Shown here piece after piece: positions 15,778 to 24,953 of a stretch of 64,000 nucleotides of DNA. The translations under genes and the position numbers were made by a program. The notes under the pieces were generated by a model, which was not told the origin of the DNA, ran no database searches, and saw nothing but the letters and a program-made list of their open reading frames with translations. Origin of the DNA: Elusimicrobiota bacterium (GTDB lineage: Bacteria; Elusimicrobiota; Elusimicrobia; FEN-1173). The stretch spans positions 52,818-116,817 of the forward strand of contig JADKCG010000013.1 in the NCBI GenBank assembly GCA_016714745.1. Reading direction: 5' to 3'. Every line of letters begins with the position of its first letter. Position 1 is the stretch's first letter.

Positions 15778-16490
15778 TTTTCGCTCCGCCGTTGGCCCGG
15801 GGAATTTTGCTCAAACGGTACAAGCGGTTTTTGGCGGACGTCCGCTTGGATTCGGGCCGAACGGTGACGGCGCATTGCCCGAATACCGGAAGCATGAAAA
15901 ACTGTTGCGAAGCCGGTCGGCCGGTGGCGCTCAGTTACCACCCGGACCCCGGCCGTAAACACCGGTACACCTGGGAAATGATCCAAATGGACGCCGGGTG
16001 GGTGGGGGTCAATACCGTGATCCCCAACGGGCTTGCCGGGCTGGCCGCCAAATATGGGTTGATCCCGGAGTTCATCAGTTACACGAACGTTCAACGCGAG
16101 GTTCGCACCGGGGTGAACAGTCGCATTGACCTTTTATTGGAAGGGCCGCCCGGCCGGTTGTGGGTTGAAATCAAAAACGTGAGCATGATTGAAGGCGATA
16201 CGCTGTGTTTCCCTGACGCCGTCAGCGAGCGAGGCAAGAAACATTTGGAAGAACTGACCCGCGTCGTTGCCAAAGGCGACAGGGCCGCAATGCTGTTTGT
16301 TGTTCAACGCCCGGACGGAAAGGTGTTTCGCCCGGCGGATCACATGGACCCTGCCTATGGCCAGGCCCTGCGCCAAGCCGAGGCGAGAGGCGTGGAGGTG
16401 TTGGTGTATCGGGCGGTGGTCTCTCCCGGATCGAGTTCGCTGGGGAGAACCCGTCCCAAAGATTTATCAGACACACTCATGAGAGGATAA
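15762..16490 (+). CDS. sfsA: DNA/RNA nuclease SfsA family protein
   Basis: SfsA family (sugar fermentation stimulation protein A), now regarded as a nuclease-fold DNA-binding protein. Diagnostic motifs: RYKRFLADVRL, AHCPNTGSM, NTVIPNGLA, SRIDLLLE, LWVEIKNVSM and FPDAVSERGKKHLEEL. The acidic/Lys set of a PD-(D/E)XK-like site is present. GTG start at 15762 within the preceding gene gives 242 residues, normal for the family. Its exact cellular role is unclear even in model species. Confidence 0.94.
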   Translation: MEAEIVFAPPLARGILLKRYKRFLADVRLDSGRTVTAHCPNTGSMKNCCEAGRPVALSYHPDPGRKHRYTWEMIQMDAGWVGVNTVIPNGLAGLAAKYGLIPEFISYTNVQREVRTGVNSRIDLLLEGPPGRLWVEIKNVSMIEGDTLCFPDAVSERGKKHLEELTRVVAKGDRAAMLFVVQRPDGKVFRPADHMDPAYGQALRQAEARGVEVLVYRAVVSPGSSSLGRTRPKDLSDTLMRG

Positions 16491-16493
16491 CTT

Positions 16494-16793
16494 ATGTTTG
16501 AAAAGATGAAGCAGTTAATGGATATGCGTAAAATGGCTCAAGAAGCGGAACGCCGGTTGGGAGAAGTGCGAATTGAAAAGGCGGCCCTGGGGGGAAAACT
16601 GAAGATCGTTGTGGACGGAAACCACCGGGTGGAAAGCCTGGGAATTGACGAGAGCCTGTTGAACCCTGGGCAAAAGACCACGCTGGAAAAAGCTCTTGCC
16701 GCCCTCCTCACCGAATCCGCGGAAGCGGTGAAACGCGAGGCCGCCGCCAAAGCCATGGAAATGATGAAGGGCATGAAAATTCCCGGCATGTAA
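16494..16793 (+). CDS. ybaB: YbaB/EbfC nucleoid-associated protein
   Basis: 99-residue DNA-binding protein that forms tweezer-like dimers. It shows the family pattern: MFEKMKQLMDMRKMAQEAE amphipathic N-terminus, ALGGKLKIVVDGNHRV core, LNPGQKTTLEKALAALL helix and a Met-rich C-terminal end (EMMKGMKIPGM). It lies three bases after sfsA. It is often next to recR or dnaX, which are not here. Confidence 0.93.
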   Translation: MFEKMKQLMDMRKMAQEAERRLGEVRIEKAALGGKLKIVVDGNHRVESLGIDESLLNPGQKTTLEKALAALLTESAEAVKREAAAKAMEMMKGMKIPGM

Positions 16794-16873
16794 AAGTGCC
16801 CGATCCCCGGGGCGTTTCGATTTGCCTGATTTGCGGCGGGTCCTTACACCCGGGACTGTTCTGATCCGTGATT

Positions 16874-19082
16874 CTATTCTGTGACTTCCTGATCGATGGG
16901 GCCCTCATCCATCTCGTGGTTGACGGGGCAGAGTTCTGTGGGGGAGGCGCCTTCGCGGAAAGCTTCAAGGACCACGTTGGGGCAGGTGGGCAGAGCCAGG
17001 TATCCGGTGTCGCGATCGATCTTGGTGAACTGAATGCCGGGGGGCACTGGGAAATCGCGGTTCGGGACATATTTCGTCGCTTCGGCCATATACTCGGTCC
17101 AAAGAGGAACGGTGGTGCCGGAGCTTGTTAATTTCTTTCCCAAGGATGTGAAATCGTCGTAGCCCATCCACACCCCGGTCACTAAGTCTGGCACATACCC
17201 GATATACCAAATGTCCCTCATGTCCTGGGTGGTTCCCGTTTTTCCCGCCGTGGGCCGGCCTAAATTTCGAGCGTAGGAACCGGTGCCTTCCTGCACCACG
17301 GCTTGCATGAGCCGCGAAATGAGATAAGAACTTTGAGGGGTAAACCCGGGCGTTCCTTGGATCACATTCTCTTCCAGCACCTTTCCGCTCCGATCCACCA
17401 CGCGTGTCACCGCATACGGTTTCATGTGAACGCCGTTGTTGGCGAAGGTCCCGAGGGCGCTGGTCATTTCAAGGGGCGTGACGACAGAGGACCCCAATCC
17501 CAAAGACAGCACGGCGTCGAGCGGGCTTGAGATCCCTGCGCGCCGGGCCGTGTCGGCCACGGCTTGGGGGCCCACTCGGTCGATCAAACGAACGGAAACC
17601 AAATTCCGCGAAAGCGCGAGCCCGCGCCGGAGAGAGATCGGGCCTAAAAATTTGTTGTCCCAATTCTGCGGGGCCCAAATGGGGTCGGGCGCGTCGGGCG
17701 CACGGGGGATCTTGTAATAATCTGTGACCATTTGCATCAGCGTGGCGTAATCGGTGGCTTCGGCCACGAGCCGTGGGTTGTGTTCCATGTCGGTGTAGGC
17801 AATGGGGAGATCGTCAACGATGGTGGCCGCGGTCAACCCCGCGTCCAAGGCCGTAGACCACACAAACGTTTTAAAGGTTGAGCCCGGTTGGCGTTTGGCT
17901 TGAATCACCCGGTTGAACTGGCTTTCCTGAAAGTTTCTCCCCCACCATAGCTCGGATGCCCCCGGTGTGGGGGTCGAGGGACACCAACGCCCCTTGGATG
18001 GGAACGGGTTCCGGAAAGTCTTCCGGTTCTTCCACGTTGACCGGGTCCGCTTTCCATTTTTTCCAACGGTCGATAAAATTCTGTGTCACCTTTTTACTTT
18101 TAAGAAGGGCGATCAATCGTTGCTCGGCATAATTCTCGTCGAAGGCGGCCCAATGTTTCTGGGTCACTTCTTCCGCCGCACTCTGCATGCGTGCGTCGAG
18201 GGTTGTGTAAATAGAGAGGCCCCCCTTAAAAAGAGCTTCCGCCCCGTATTTCGGTTCTAATTGGATGCGGACGTGCTCCACAAAATAGGAGGCGTTCACT
18301 TTCTCCATGGGTTTCTTTCGAAAAAGCGGTGCGGTGCCCATGGCCCTGAGTTGTTCGTTTTCGGTGATATACCCTTCTTCCTTCATGCGTCTTAACACCG
18401 TATTCCTCCGTCGAATAGCACGCTCTGTCCGGCGAAAAGGGGAAAACCGTTCCGGCCCTTTGGGGAGGCCAGCCAACAGCGCGCATTCCGGCAGGGTCAA
18501 TTCCTGAGCCGATTTTCCGAAAAAAGTGCGGGCGGCGCTTTCAAGCCCGTAAGCGCCATGGCCGAAATAGATTTGGTTGATGTACAGCTGAAGGATTTCG
18601 TCTTTGCTTAGGTTCCGCTCCATTTGAAGCGTGAGCAAAAGTTCTTTCACCTTACGCGAGACCGTGCGCTCTCGCGTCAAAAAGATATTTTTTGCCAACT
18701 GTTGGGTGATTGTGGAGGCTCCTTGGACAAGACGGCGGGCGCGTAAATTGGCCCCCATGGCGCGGAGGATCCCCAAGGGGTCGATCCCCATGTGGTTGTA
18801 GAAATTGTTGTCTTCTATGGCGAGGACCGCCTGTTGCATGGCCAAGGGGATTTGGGGGAGCGGGAGCACGCTCCGTTTCTCGATAAACAGTTCCGTGACC
18901 AGTTCTCCGCGAACGTCGTACAATTTCGTCACAAGGGAAGGGGTATAATTGTCCAAACTCTGAACCGTCGGCAGGTCCGCCAGAAAAAATTTCAAGAAGA
19001 GGCCAAGGCTCAGGATTCCCAAGCTGAACGCCACGAGGAGTCCTGCCAGAAGTCGTCGAGAATGAGTGAACGAATGGATCAT
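16874..19082 (-). CDS. Class A penicillin-binding protein 1A, one frameshift
   Basis: Bifunctional peptidoglycan glycosyltransferase/transpeptidase, single N-terminal membrane anchor (LLAGLLVAFSLGILSLGLFL). The GT51 domain has EDNNFYNHMGID, GASTITQQLAKN and the ERTVSRKVKELLLTLQME region. The transpeptidase has the catalytic serine in RQPGSTFKTF, SRN as the second motif and KTGTT as the third. The two frames meet at a C-run near 17938-17943 on the + strand (a G-run on the coding strand), where the expected VGGRNFQESQFNRVIQAKRQ bridges them. About 735 residues when joined. It stands alone, convergent with ybaB and divergent from tRNA-Asn. Confidence 0.93.
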
Positions 19083-19153
19083 AGGCCCTCATCCTACGTT
19101 TTTGGAAGGTTCCCTTCAATCCTTTTCCGACGACAAGGCTCCGGCTCTGGCCC

Positions 19154-19182
19154 TTGCGGACCCCGCGAGGGGATGCTAGAAT
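19154..19182 (+). promoter_or_regulatory. Promoter of tRNA-Asn
   Basis: TTGCGG (19154-19159), 17-base spacer, TAGAAT (19177-19182), 24 bases before the tRNA. The -10 is the same as at the hppA promoter. Confidence 0.55.
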
Positions 19183-19206
19183 CCATAAAATCGATAATGG
19201 AATTTT

Positions 19207-19278
19207 TCCCCGGTAGCTCAATGGTGGAGCATTCGACTGTTAATCGAAGGGTTGCTGGTTCGAGTCCAGCCCGGGGAG
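19207..19278 (+). tRNA. tRNA-Asn (anticodon GTT)
   Basis: Complete cloverleaf: acceptor TCCCCGG/CCGGGGA, D arm GCTC/GAGC, anticodon stem TTCGA/TCGAA around loop CTGTTAA, T arm GCTGG-TTCGAGT-CCAGC, discriminator G. CCA is not encoded. Followed by an intrinsic terminator. Confidence 0.97.
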
Positions 19279-19294
19279 TATTTTTTGAATACAG

Positions 19295-19328
19295 AGGCCC
19301 TTCAGCTGAAAAGTTGAAGGGCCTTTTG
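19295..19328 (+). terminator. Terminator of tRNA-Asn
   Basis: AGGCCCTTCA (19295-19304) pairs perfectly with TGAAGGGCCT (19315-19324), followed by TTTTGTTT. Confidence 0.9.
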
Positions 19329-19433
19329 TTTGGATTTTGAAATTCGTGGGCTTATAATGGGTAACCTTCTTTTTGTGTTGATCCGTTTCACCGTGGCCAC
19401 CCAAAATCCATCAACGCAAAGGAGCTCGGAAAT

Positions 19434-19595
19434 ATGACGGTCCCTTCAGCTGTGGAGAATAATCAATCCGGATTTATTTTGAACAGAGTATTGATGTTGG
19501 GGATTATTGTCCTCTTGGGATGGGCTTTGTACAAAGGCTATCTTAAATACCGAGGCCCCTCCGCCACGCAGGTGATTCAGAAAATTTCAAAATAA
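19434..19595 (+). CDS. Small single-pass membrane protein (53 aa)
   Basis: Starts MTVPSAVENNQSGFILNRV with one hydrophobic helix (VLMLGIIVLLGWALY) and a basic tail ending QVIQKISK. AGGAG lies eight bases before the ATG. I do not recognise the family. It has a good ribosome-binding site and a coherent membrane topology (short N-terminal part, helix, positively charged C-terminal side), which supports a real gene. Confidence 0.65.
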   Translation: MTVPSAVENNQSGFILNRVLMLGIIVLLGWALYKGYLKYRGPSATQVIQKISK

Positions 19596-19673
19596 TGGGG
19601 GAAAAAGAATTGTGTTTTTTCCCACGGCCTCTCTGGTGCGGGTCAAGCTTAAGTCCGGCCTGCCGATAAATCA

Positions 19674-20884
19674 ATGAACTCCCTTTCCCTTCTTGTTGTG
19701 GGCGGTGGTGCCGCTGGCTTTTTTGCCGCCATCGTGGCGGCGGAGGCAGGGGCTTCGGTCACCCTTTTGGAACGAGGGCGCGAGGTTTTGGCCAAAGTCC
19801 AGATTTCGGGTGCGGGCGGTGCAATGTGACCAACGCCTGTTTTGAGCCGAAGCAACTCATCCAAAACTACCCCCGCGGGGGACGCGAACTTTTAGGACCC
19901 TTCCACCACTTCCAACCACGTGACACGATGGCCTGGTTTCGGGCCCGTGGGGCGGACCTCAAAATTGAACCCGACGGGCGCGTTTTTCCTTCCTCCGATC
20001 ATTCCCAAACCATCGTCGATGGACTGACAAACGCCGCGCGTAAAGCGGGAGTTCGGTTGCACACCGGCGTCGCGCCGTTGGTCATCGATAGAGACGTCGA
20101 TGGTTTTCGGGTAAAATTCGGAGAAGCCGTGGGGCGGGGGGACCGGCTGCTTTTGGCCACCGGGAACGGTTTACAGGGGTACGCCTGGGCTCGGCAGTTC
20201 GGGCATTCCATTGTTCCGCCGGTTCCGTCGCTCTTTTCTTTTTCTGTCAACGATTCTCGGCTGAAGGGGTTGGCGGGGGTGGCGGTGGAAAATGCGGGCC
20301 TGTCCATCGAGGGCAGTGCGCTTCGCCAATCGGGGCCGCTCTTAATCACCCATTGGGGGCTGAGCGGGCCGGCGGTTCTTAAATTGTCCGCCTGGGGCGC
20401 GCGCGTGTTGAACGAGCGCGGTTACAAAGCCACGCTCCGGGTCAATTGGGTGGGTTCCGGAAGCGCGGAAATTATAAATCTAATCAAAGGGATGAGAGAC
20501 ACCTCTCCCCGGAAATCCGTCACGGCGCGGTGGCCATGCGCTTTGCCTCAGCGGCTGTGGGAAAGACTGGTGGGGGCGGCCGACGTGGTGGAAACCCGGC
20601 GTTGGGCCGATCTCACAACAAGGGAGTCGGAGCGATTGGCGGATGAGCTCGCCCAGGGACGTTTTGAGATTTCCGGCAAGGGCGCTTTCAAGGAAGAATT
20701 CGTGACCGCGGGCGGAGTTGCACTAAATGAAGTAAACTTTTCCACTATGGAAAGCCGATTGCTCCCGGGACTTCACTTTGCGGGCGAAATTTTGGACATC
20801 GATGGCGTGACCGGAGGATTTAATTTTCAATCGGCCTGGACCACCGGCTGGCTGGCCGGTCGGGCCATGGCGAAGGCACGATAA
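19674..20884 (+). CDS. HI0933/BaiN-like NAD(P)/FAD-dependent oxidoreductase, one frameshift
   Basis: Flavoprotein of the YhiN/HI0933 family. The FAD-binding start LLVVGGGAAGFFAAIVAAEAG is in the first frame; SGGGRCNVTN is split between frames and can be rebuilt by adding one G at about 19815. The second frame continues with LLLATGNG, PSLFSFSV, LLITHWGLSGPAVLKLSAW, TAGGVALNEV and the C-terminal GEILDIDGVTGGFNFQSAW, all family signatures. About 403 residues when joined. The substrate is unknown. Its TAA abuts the GTG of the next gene. Confidence 0.9.
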
Positions 20885-22303
20885 GTGGAACACGAGCCGC
20901 TTTCTTTTTCCATCCGGTTTCACGGCGGGGCCGATGAGGTCACGGGATCCCGGCATTTGGTTGAGTATGGTCCCTCCAAAATACTACTGGATTGCGGTCT
21001 CTACCAGGGGCACCGACATGAGGCTCTGACAAAAACCCGATCTTTCCCCGCTGAGCCTAAATCCATCGCTTCTGTTCTCCTTTCCCACGCCCACATCGAC
21101 CATTCGGGGGGACTGCCTTTGCTGGTGAAGGAAGGATACAACGGGGTCATTCACTGCACCGGGCCCACCGCTGATTTGCTCCGGATTATGTTGATGGATT
21201 CGGCCATTCTTCAAGAGGAAGACGCGAAATTCTTTAATAAAATCCACGCCGCCGAGGGATTGCATATAGAGCCGCTCTACGACCAAGGGGATGTGGAGAA
21301 AACACTTCAGGCGTTGAAGGTCCATTCCTACGATGAGTCCTTTCCTGTGGTGGAGGGCGTCGAAGGGTCCTTTTACAATGCGGGGCACGTTTTGGGGTCG
21401 GCCATGGTTCATTTGGGAATCAAAACCTTGAAGCGGAAACGTCATATTTTGTTCACGGGCGATCTGGGGCGGCGGGAGAGCATCCTCATGGACCCGCCCA
21501 AAATTCCGGCTCACGTGGATTACTTATTGATCGAAAGCACTTACGGCGGGCGCACACATCCGCCTGTGCATGAGGCGGAAGCGTTTTTGGCCAACGTCAT
21601 CAACCGATCCGAAAAAGAGGCCGGCCCGATCCTGATTCCCAGTTTTGCCCTCGAACGTACCCAAGAACTTGTTGTCATTCTCGAAAAACTTCTTCGTCAA
21701 AAACGGATTCAGCCGATCCACATCTATGTGGACAGTCCCATGGCCGCCAATATTACGGAGATATTTCAAAAACACATGGGCCATATCAGTCTTTCCAAGG
21801 AATTTCGGGATTTTGCCGTGAAAGACGGAGACCCTTTTGGTCTCGGCACGATTCGTTATGTGCGCGCGGTGGAAGACTCCAAACGGCTGATGAACACGCC
21901 CGGCCGAAAAATAATTATGGCGGGCTCCGGCATGTGCGAAGGGGGTCGGATCCTTCACCATCTTCGGAACTTGGTCGGTTTAACGACGACGACGCTTCTA
22001 ATCGTAGGGCACCAGGCCACAGGAACGTTGGGCCGACGGTTGGTCGAGGGATGGAGGAAAGTGAAGATTTTTGGGTTGATGCACGATGTCGCCGCCGAGG
22101 TGCACGTTCTTACCCACCTCTCGTCCCATGCGGACCAGGAAGATTTATCTTGGTTCATCCGCAGTCTTTCCCCTCGCCCCGCTCAAACGTTTCTGGTTCA
22201 CGGAGACCAAACCCAACGGGAAGCTCTGAAAGAAAGGCTGAAGGGCGAGGGCATCCACCGCGTCGTCACCCCGCACTTCGGCGAGGTTTTCGAACTCGAT
22301 TAA
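20885..22303 (+). CDS. MBL-fold / beta-CASP RNA nuclease
   Basis: 472-residue metallo-beta-lactamase nuclease of the CPSF-73 / RNase J-related class. Metal motif SHAHIDHSG, second-site HVLGSAMV and FTGDLGRR, beta-CASP motifs ALERTQELV, IYVDSPMA and GSGMCEGGRILHHL, final HVLTHLSSHADQ and FLVHGDQTQREALKERL. It probably processes or degrades RNA in the cytoplasm. GTG start directly follows the stop of the flavoprotein gene, so they are co-transcribed. Confidence 0.93.
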   Translation: MEHEPLSFSIRFHGGADEVTGSRHLVEYGPSKILLDCGLYQGHRHEALTKTRSFPAEPKSIASVLLSHAHIDHSGGLPLLVKEGYNGVIHCTGPTADLLRIMLMDSAILQEEDAKFFNKIHAAEGLHIEPLYDQGDVEKTLQALKVHSYDESFPVVEGVEGSFYNAGHVLGSAMVHLGIKTLKRKRHILFTGDLGRRESILMDPPKIPAHVDYLLIESTYGGRTHPPVHEAEAFLANVINRSEKEAGPILIPSFALERTQELVVILEKLLRQKRIQPIHIYVDSPMAANITEIFQKHMGHISLSKEFRDFAVKDGDPFGLGTIRYVRAVEDSKRLMNTPGRKIIMAGSGMCEGGRILHHLRNLVGLTTTTLLIVGHQATGTLGRRLVEGWRKVKIFGLMHDVAAEVHVLTHLSSHADQEDLSWFIRSLSPRPAQTFLVHGDQTQREALKERLKGEGIHRVVTPHFGEVFELD

Positions 22304-22320
22304 CCGGGATTCCCCGGTTG
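22299..22320. repeat. Short palindrome AACCGGGATTCCCCGGTT
   Basis: Imperfect 18-base palindrome right at the stop of the nuclease gene. Related motifs are at 24868-24880, 24938-24953, 27113-27128 and 41334-41355, always between genes. Confidence 0.55.
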
Positions 22321-22464
22321 GCACAGGGCTAGCGCCGACAGTGTCCGGAACAGAATTTTCCAACCCTCCCGGACGGAAATGCTCCGTCATCTGAAATTTT
22401 CAGGTTAACGGGGGGCGGGTGCATGGCCACGGTCTCGAAATATACGTACTGCGCCCCCCCCGGC

Positions 22465-22493
22465 TTGACCCGGGGCCCCGGGTTGGCTAGAAT
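22465..22493 (+). promoter_or_regulatory. Promoter of hppA
   Basis: TTGACC (22465-22470), 17-base GC-palindromic spacer, TAGAAT (22488-22493). An AGGAGG ribosome-binding site follows before the ATG at 22538. Confidence 0.7.
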
Positions 22494-22537
22494 CCTGTTT
22501 TCCATTACATTCCACTGATTCAGGAGGTTCTTTCCCC

Positions 22538-24871
22538 ATGCATGCTTTGACATTGTTTGAACAGATCGCTATATGGTGCGTTCTGGGTGTTGCCGTTCTT
22601 GGTTTGTGGTACGCGGTCTTTCTCCGGAGACAGATCATGCGGGAAGACGCGGGAACTCCTAAAATGAAAGAGGTATGGACCGCCATTAAAGACGGAGCGG
22701 ATGCGTACCTGAGCCGTCAACTTCGGTCCATTCTTCCCTTGATCGGGGTTTTGACGTTCGCTCTCTTCTTTTCTGTCTACATCGTTCCTCCTTCTCCGGA
22801 AGCGCTGGAACGTTTTTCCGATAAAACCCCGGATCAGGTTCGCATGATCATTGGGTTGGCTCGGGCGGCCGCGTTCATTATGGGGGCTTTCTTCAGTTTG
22901 TTGGTGGGCCGGATTGGCATGCGGATGGCGGTTCAAGCCAACGTGCGCGTGGCCTCGGCGGCCCGTCGCTCTTTTGGCGACGCTCTGCGGATCGCCTATC
23001 GGGCGGGAACCGTGACGGGGATGTTGACCGACGGTTTGGGCCTCCTCGGTGGAACGGCGATCTTCATTATTTTGGGCGTGGCCGCTCCTGACGCGCTTTT
23101 GGGGTTCGGTTTCGGTGGAACCCTTTTGGCTCTCTTCATGCGAGTGGGCGGCGGTATTTTTACGAAAGCCGCGGATGTCGGTGCGGACCTTGTTGGGAAA
23201 GTCGAGGCGGGCATTCCCGAGGACGACCCGCGCAACCCCGCGGTCATTGCTGACTTGGTGGGCGACAACGTCGGCGATTGCGCCGGCATGGCCGCCGATA
23301 TTTTCGAGTCCTACGAAGTGACCATCGTGGCCGGCTTGATTTTGGGTTTGGCTCTCATGCACATTACGGGGCGGATGGAATGGATTGTATTCCCCTTGAT
23401 CGTTCGAGGGATTGGGGTGGTGTCTTCCATCATCGGGACGTATGTGGTGAAGAGCGGGCCTGGAAATTCCGGGAACGCCATGAAAGCCATTTTTAAGGGT
23501 TTCCTTTCGTCGGCGGCCATCAGCGCCGGGCTCTTCTTCATCGCGGGCTATTTCTACTTGAACACCGCCGCAATGGACGCATGGGGCGGATGGTGGCGGA
23601 CGCCCATGGCCGTGGCCGCGGGCGTTCTCCTGGCGATCCTTATTGACCGGTTGACGGAACACTTCACGGGAACGGAAGGGTCTCCCGTCAAAGAAATCAA
23701 AAAGTCAGCGGACACGGGGCCTGCCACCTTGATTCTCCAGGGGATCTCGGCGGGTTTTGAAAGTTCGGTGTGGTCGGTGGTGGTGATCGCGGTCACGATC
23801 GTTTCGTCCATCGGAATTTTCGGCACCATTCCCGATTTGGACCCGGTCCATCGGGTGACGTTCATCCTTTACGGTGTGGCCATGACGGGCATTGGGATGT
23901 TGACCCTGACGGGCAATAACGTTGCGATGGATTCGTTCGGTCCCATCGCGGACAACGCCAACGGGATTGGCGAGATGTCCTGGTCCGGAATGACCGACCC
24001 GGAAACCAAATCCGCCCAACGCATCATGGCCGACTTGGACGGCGTGGGCAACACCACAAAAGCCATTACCAAAGGCGTGGCCATTGGGTCCGCTGTTATC
24101 GCGGCGGTGGCTCTGTTTGGTTCGTTCCTGGTGGACGTGGCGCGCTCTCAAGCGGCGATGGGCGTTGATCCGTCTAAGCTCATTACCGCGCTGGGGATCC
24201 GGGTGGATGTCCCGATCGTTTTCGTGGGCATGTTGATCGGCGGCGCGTTGCCCTGGCTTTTTTCTTCTTTCGCGATTCAAGCGGTAAGCCGCGCGGCGGC
24301 TTTGATTGTTCAGGAATGCCGCCGGCAGTTCCGTTTGGGCGTTTTGGAAGGGAAAGTCGCTCCCGACTACCGCCAAGCGGTTTCGATCTCGACCACGGCG
24401 GCACAAAAAGAGTTGGTCAGTTTGGCCCTCTTGGGTGTTCTCACTCCCATCTTGGTGGGTTTGGTCTTTCAAGTTGAAGCGTTGGGCGGGTTCCTCGCAG
24501 GGCTCATCCTGTCCGGTCAACTTCTGGCGGTCTTTATGAACAACGCCGGGGGGGCCTGGGACAATGCCAAAAAGCTCCTTGAGGAAGAACCGCGCAATGT
24601 GGCTGGGAACACGGGCAAGGGGTCCGAACGGCACAAGGCCACGGTTGTGGGAGACACGGTGGGCGACCCGCTTAAAGACACTTCCGGGCCTGCCCTGAAC
24701 CCCATGATTAAAGTGGTGAACCTGGTGTCTGTGATCATCGCGCCCATCGTGGTGAAATACCAAGATCTGGGCGCAAAGGGTTGGACGGTTGCGGTTCTTC
24801 TGCTCGCCGCCCTCATCTGGGCGGTTCGTCGGTCCAAGACGCCGGTGCAGGATATCGCAAAGACAGCCTAA
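22538..24871 (+). CDS. hppA: Membrane-bound proton-translocating pyrophosphatase, K+-independent type
   Basis: Couples pyrophosphate hydrolysis to ion pumping. 777 residues, about 16 membrane helices. Substrate motifs DVGADLVGKVEAGIPEDDPR, DNVGDCAGMAADIFESYEV and the C-terminal DTVGDPLKDTSGPALNPMIK are intact. The segment GNTTKAITKG has Lys and Thr at the two positions that in known enzymes separate K+-independent (K/T) from K+-dependent (A/G) forms, so this is predicted K+-independent and therefore H+-pumping. It has its own promoter, an AGGAGG ribosome-binding site and a strong terminator. Confidence 0.96.
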   Translation: MHALTLFEQIAIWCVLGVAVLGLWYAVFLRRQIMREDAGTPKMKEVWTAIKDGADAYLSRQLRSILPLIGVLTFALFFSVYIVPPSPEALERFSDKTPDQVRMIIGLARAAAFIMGAFFSLLVGRIGMRMAVQANVRVASAARRSFGDALRIAYRAGTVTGMLTDGLGLLGGTAIFIILGVAAPDALLGFGFGGTLLALFMRVGGGIFTKAADVGADLVGKVEAGIPEDDPRNPAVIADLVGDNVGDCAGMAADIFESYEVTIVAGLILGLALMHITGRMEWIVFPLIVRGIGVVSSIIGTYVVKSGPGNSGNAMKAIFKGFLSSAAISAGLFFIAGYFYLNTAAMDAWGGWWRTPMAVAAGVLLAILIDRLTEHFTGTEGSPVKEIKKSADTGPATLILQGISAGFESSVWSVVVIAVTIVSSIGIFGTIPDLDPVHRVTFILYGVAMTGIGMLTLTGNNVAMDSFGPIADNANGIGEMSWSGMTDPETKSAQRIMADLDGVGNTTKAITKGVAIGSAVIAAVALFGSFLVDVARSQAAMGVDPSKLITALGIRVDVPIVFVGMLIGGALPWLFSSFAIQAVSRAAALIVQECRRQFRLGVLEGKVAPDYRQAVSISTTAAQKELVSLALLGVLTPILVGLVFQVEALGGFLAGLILSGQLLAVFMNNAGGAWDNAKKLLEEEPRNVAGNTGKGSERHKATVVGDTVGDPLKDTSGPALNPMIKVVNLVSVIIAPIVVKYQDLGAKGWTVAVLLLAALIWAVRRSKTPVQDIAKTA

Positions 24872-24953
24872 CCGGGAATACTTTCGCAGGGGGGGCGGGT
24901 TGCCGATTGAATTGGTGGCCTGCCCCCTTTTTTTTTCGGGGAATCCTGGTTAG
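24868..24953. repeat. Inverted CTAACC(G/A)GGAAT ends around the hppA terminator
   Basis: CTAACCGGGAATA (24868-24880) overlaps the hppA stop and GGGGAATCCTGGTTAG (24938-24953) lies at the end of the convergent gene. They are inverted relative to each other and resemble the other CCGG palindromes of the window. Confidence 0.5.
24891..24936 (+). terminator. Strong intrinsic terminator of hppA
   Basis: A 14-pair stem (24891-24904 with 24914-24927, including G-U pairs), nine-base loop, then nine T. Confidence 0.92.

Noticed and set aside
22520..24763. Long minus-strand open frames opposite hppA
   Set aside because: They are His/Arg/Gln-rich shadows of a highly conserved + strand gene with no family motif or ribosome-binding site.
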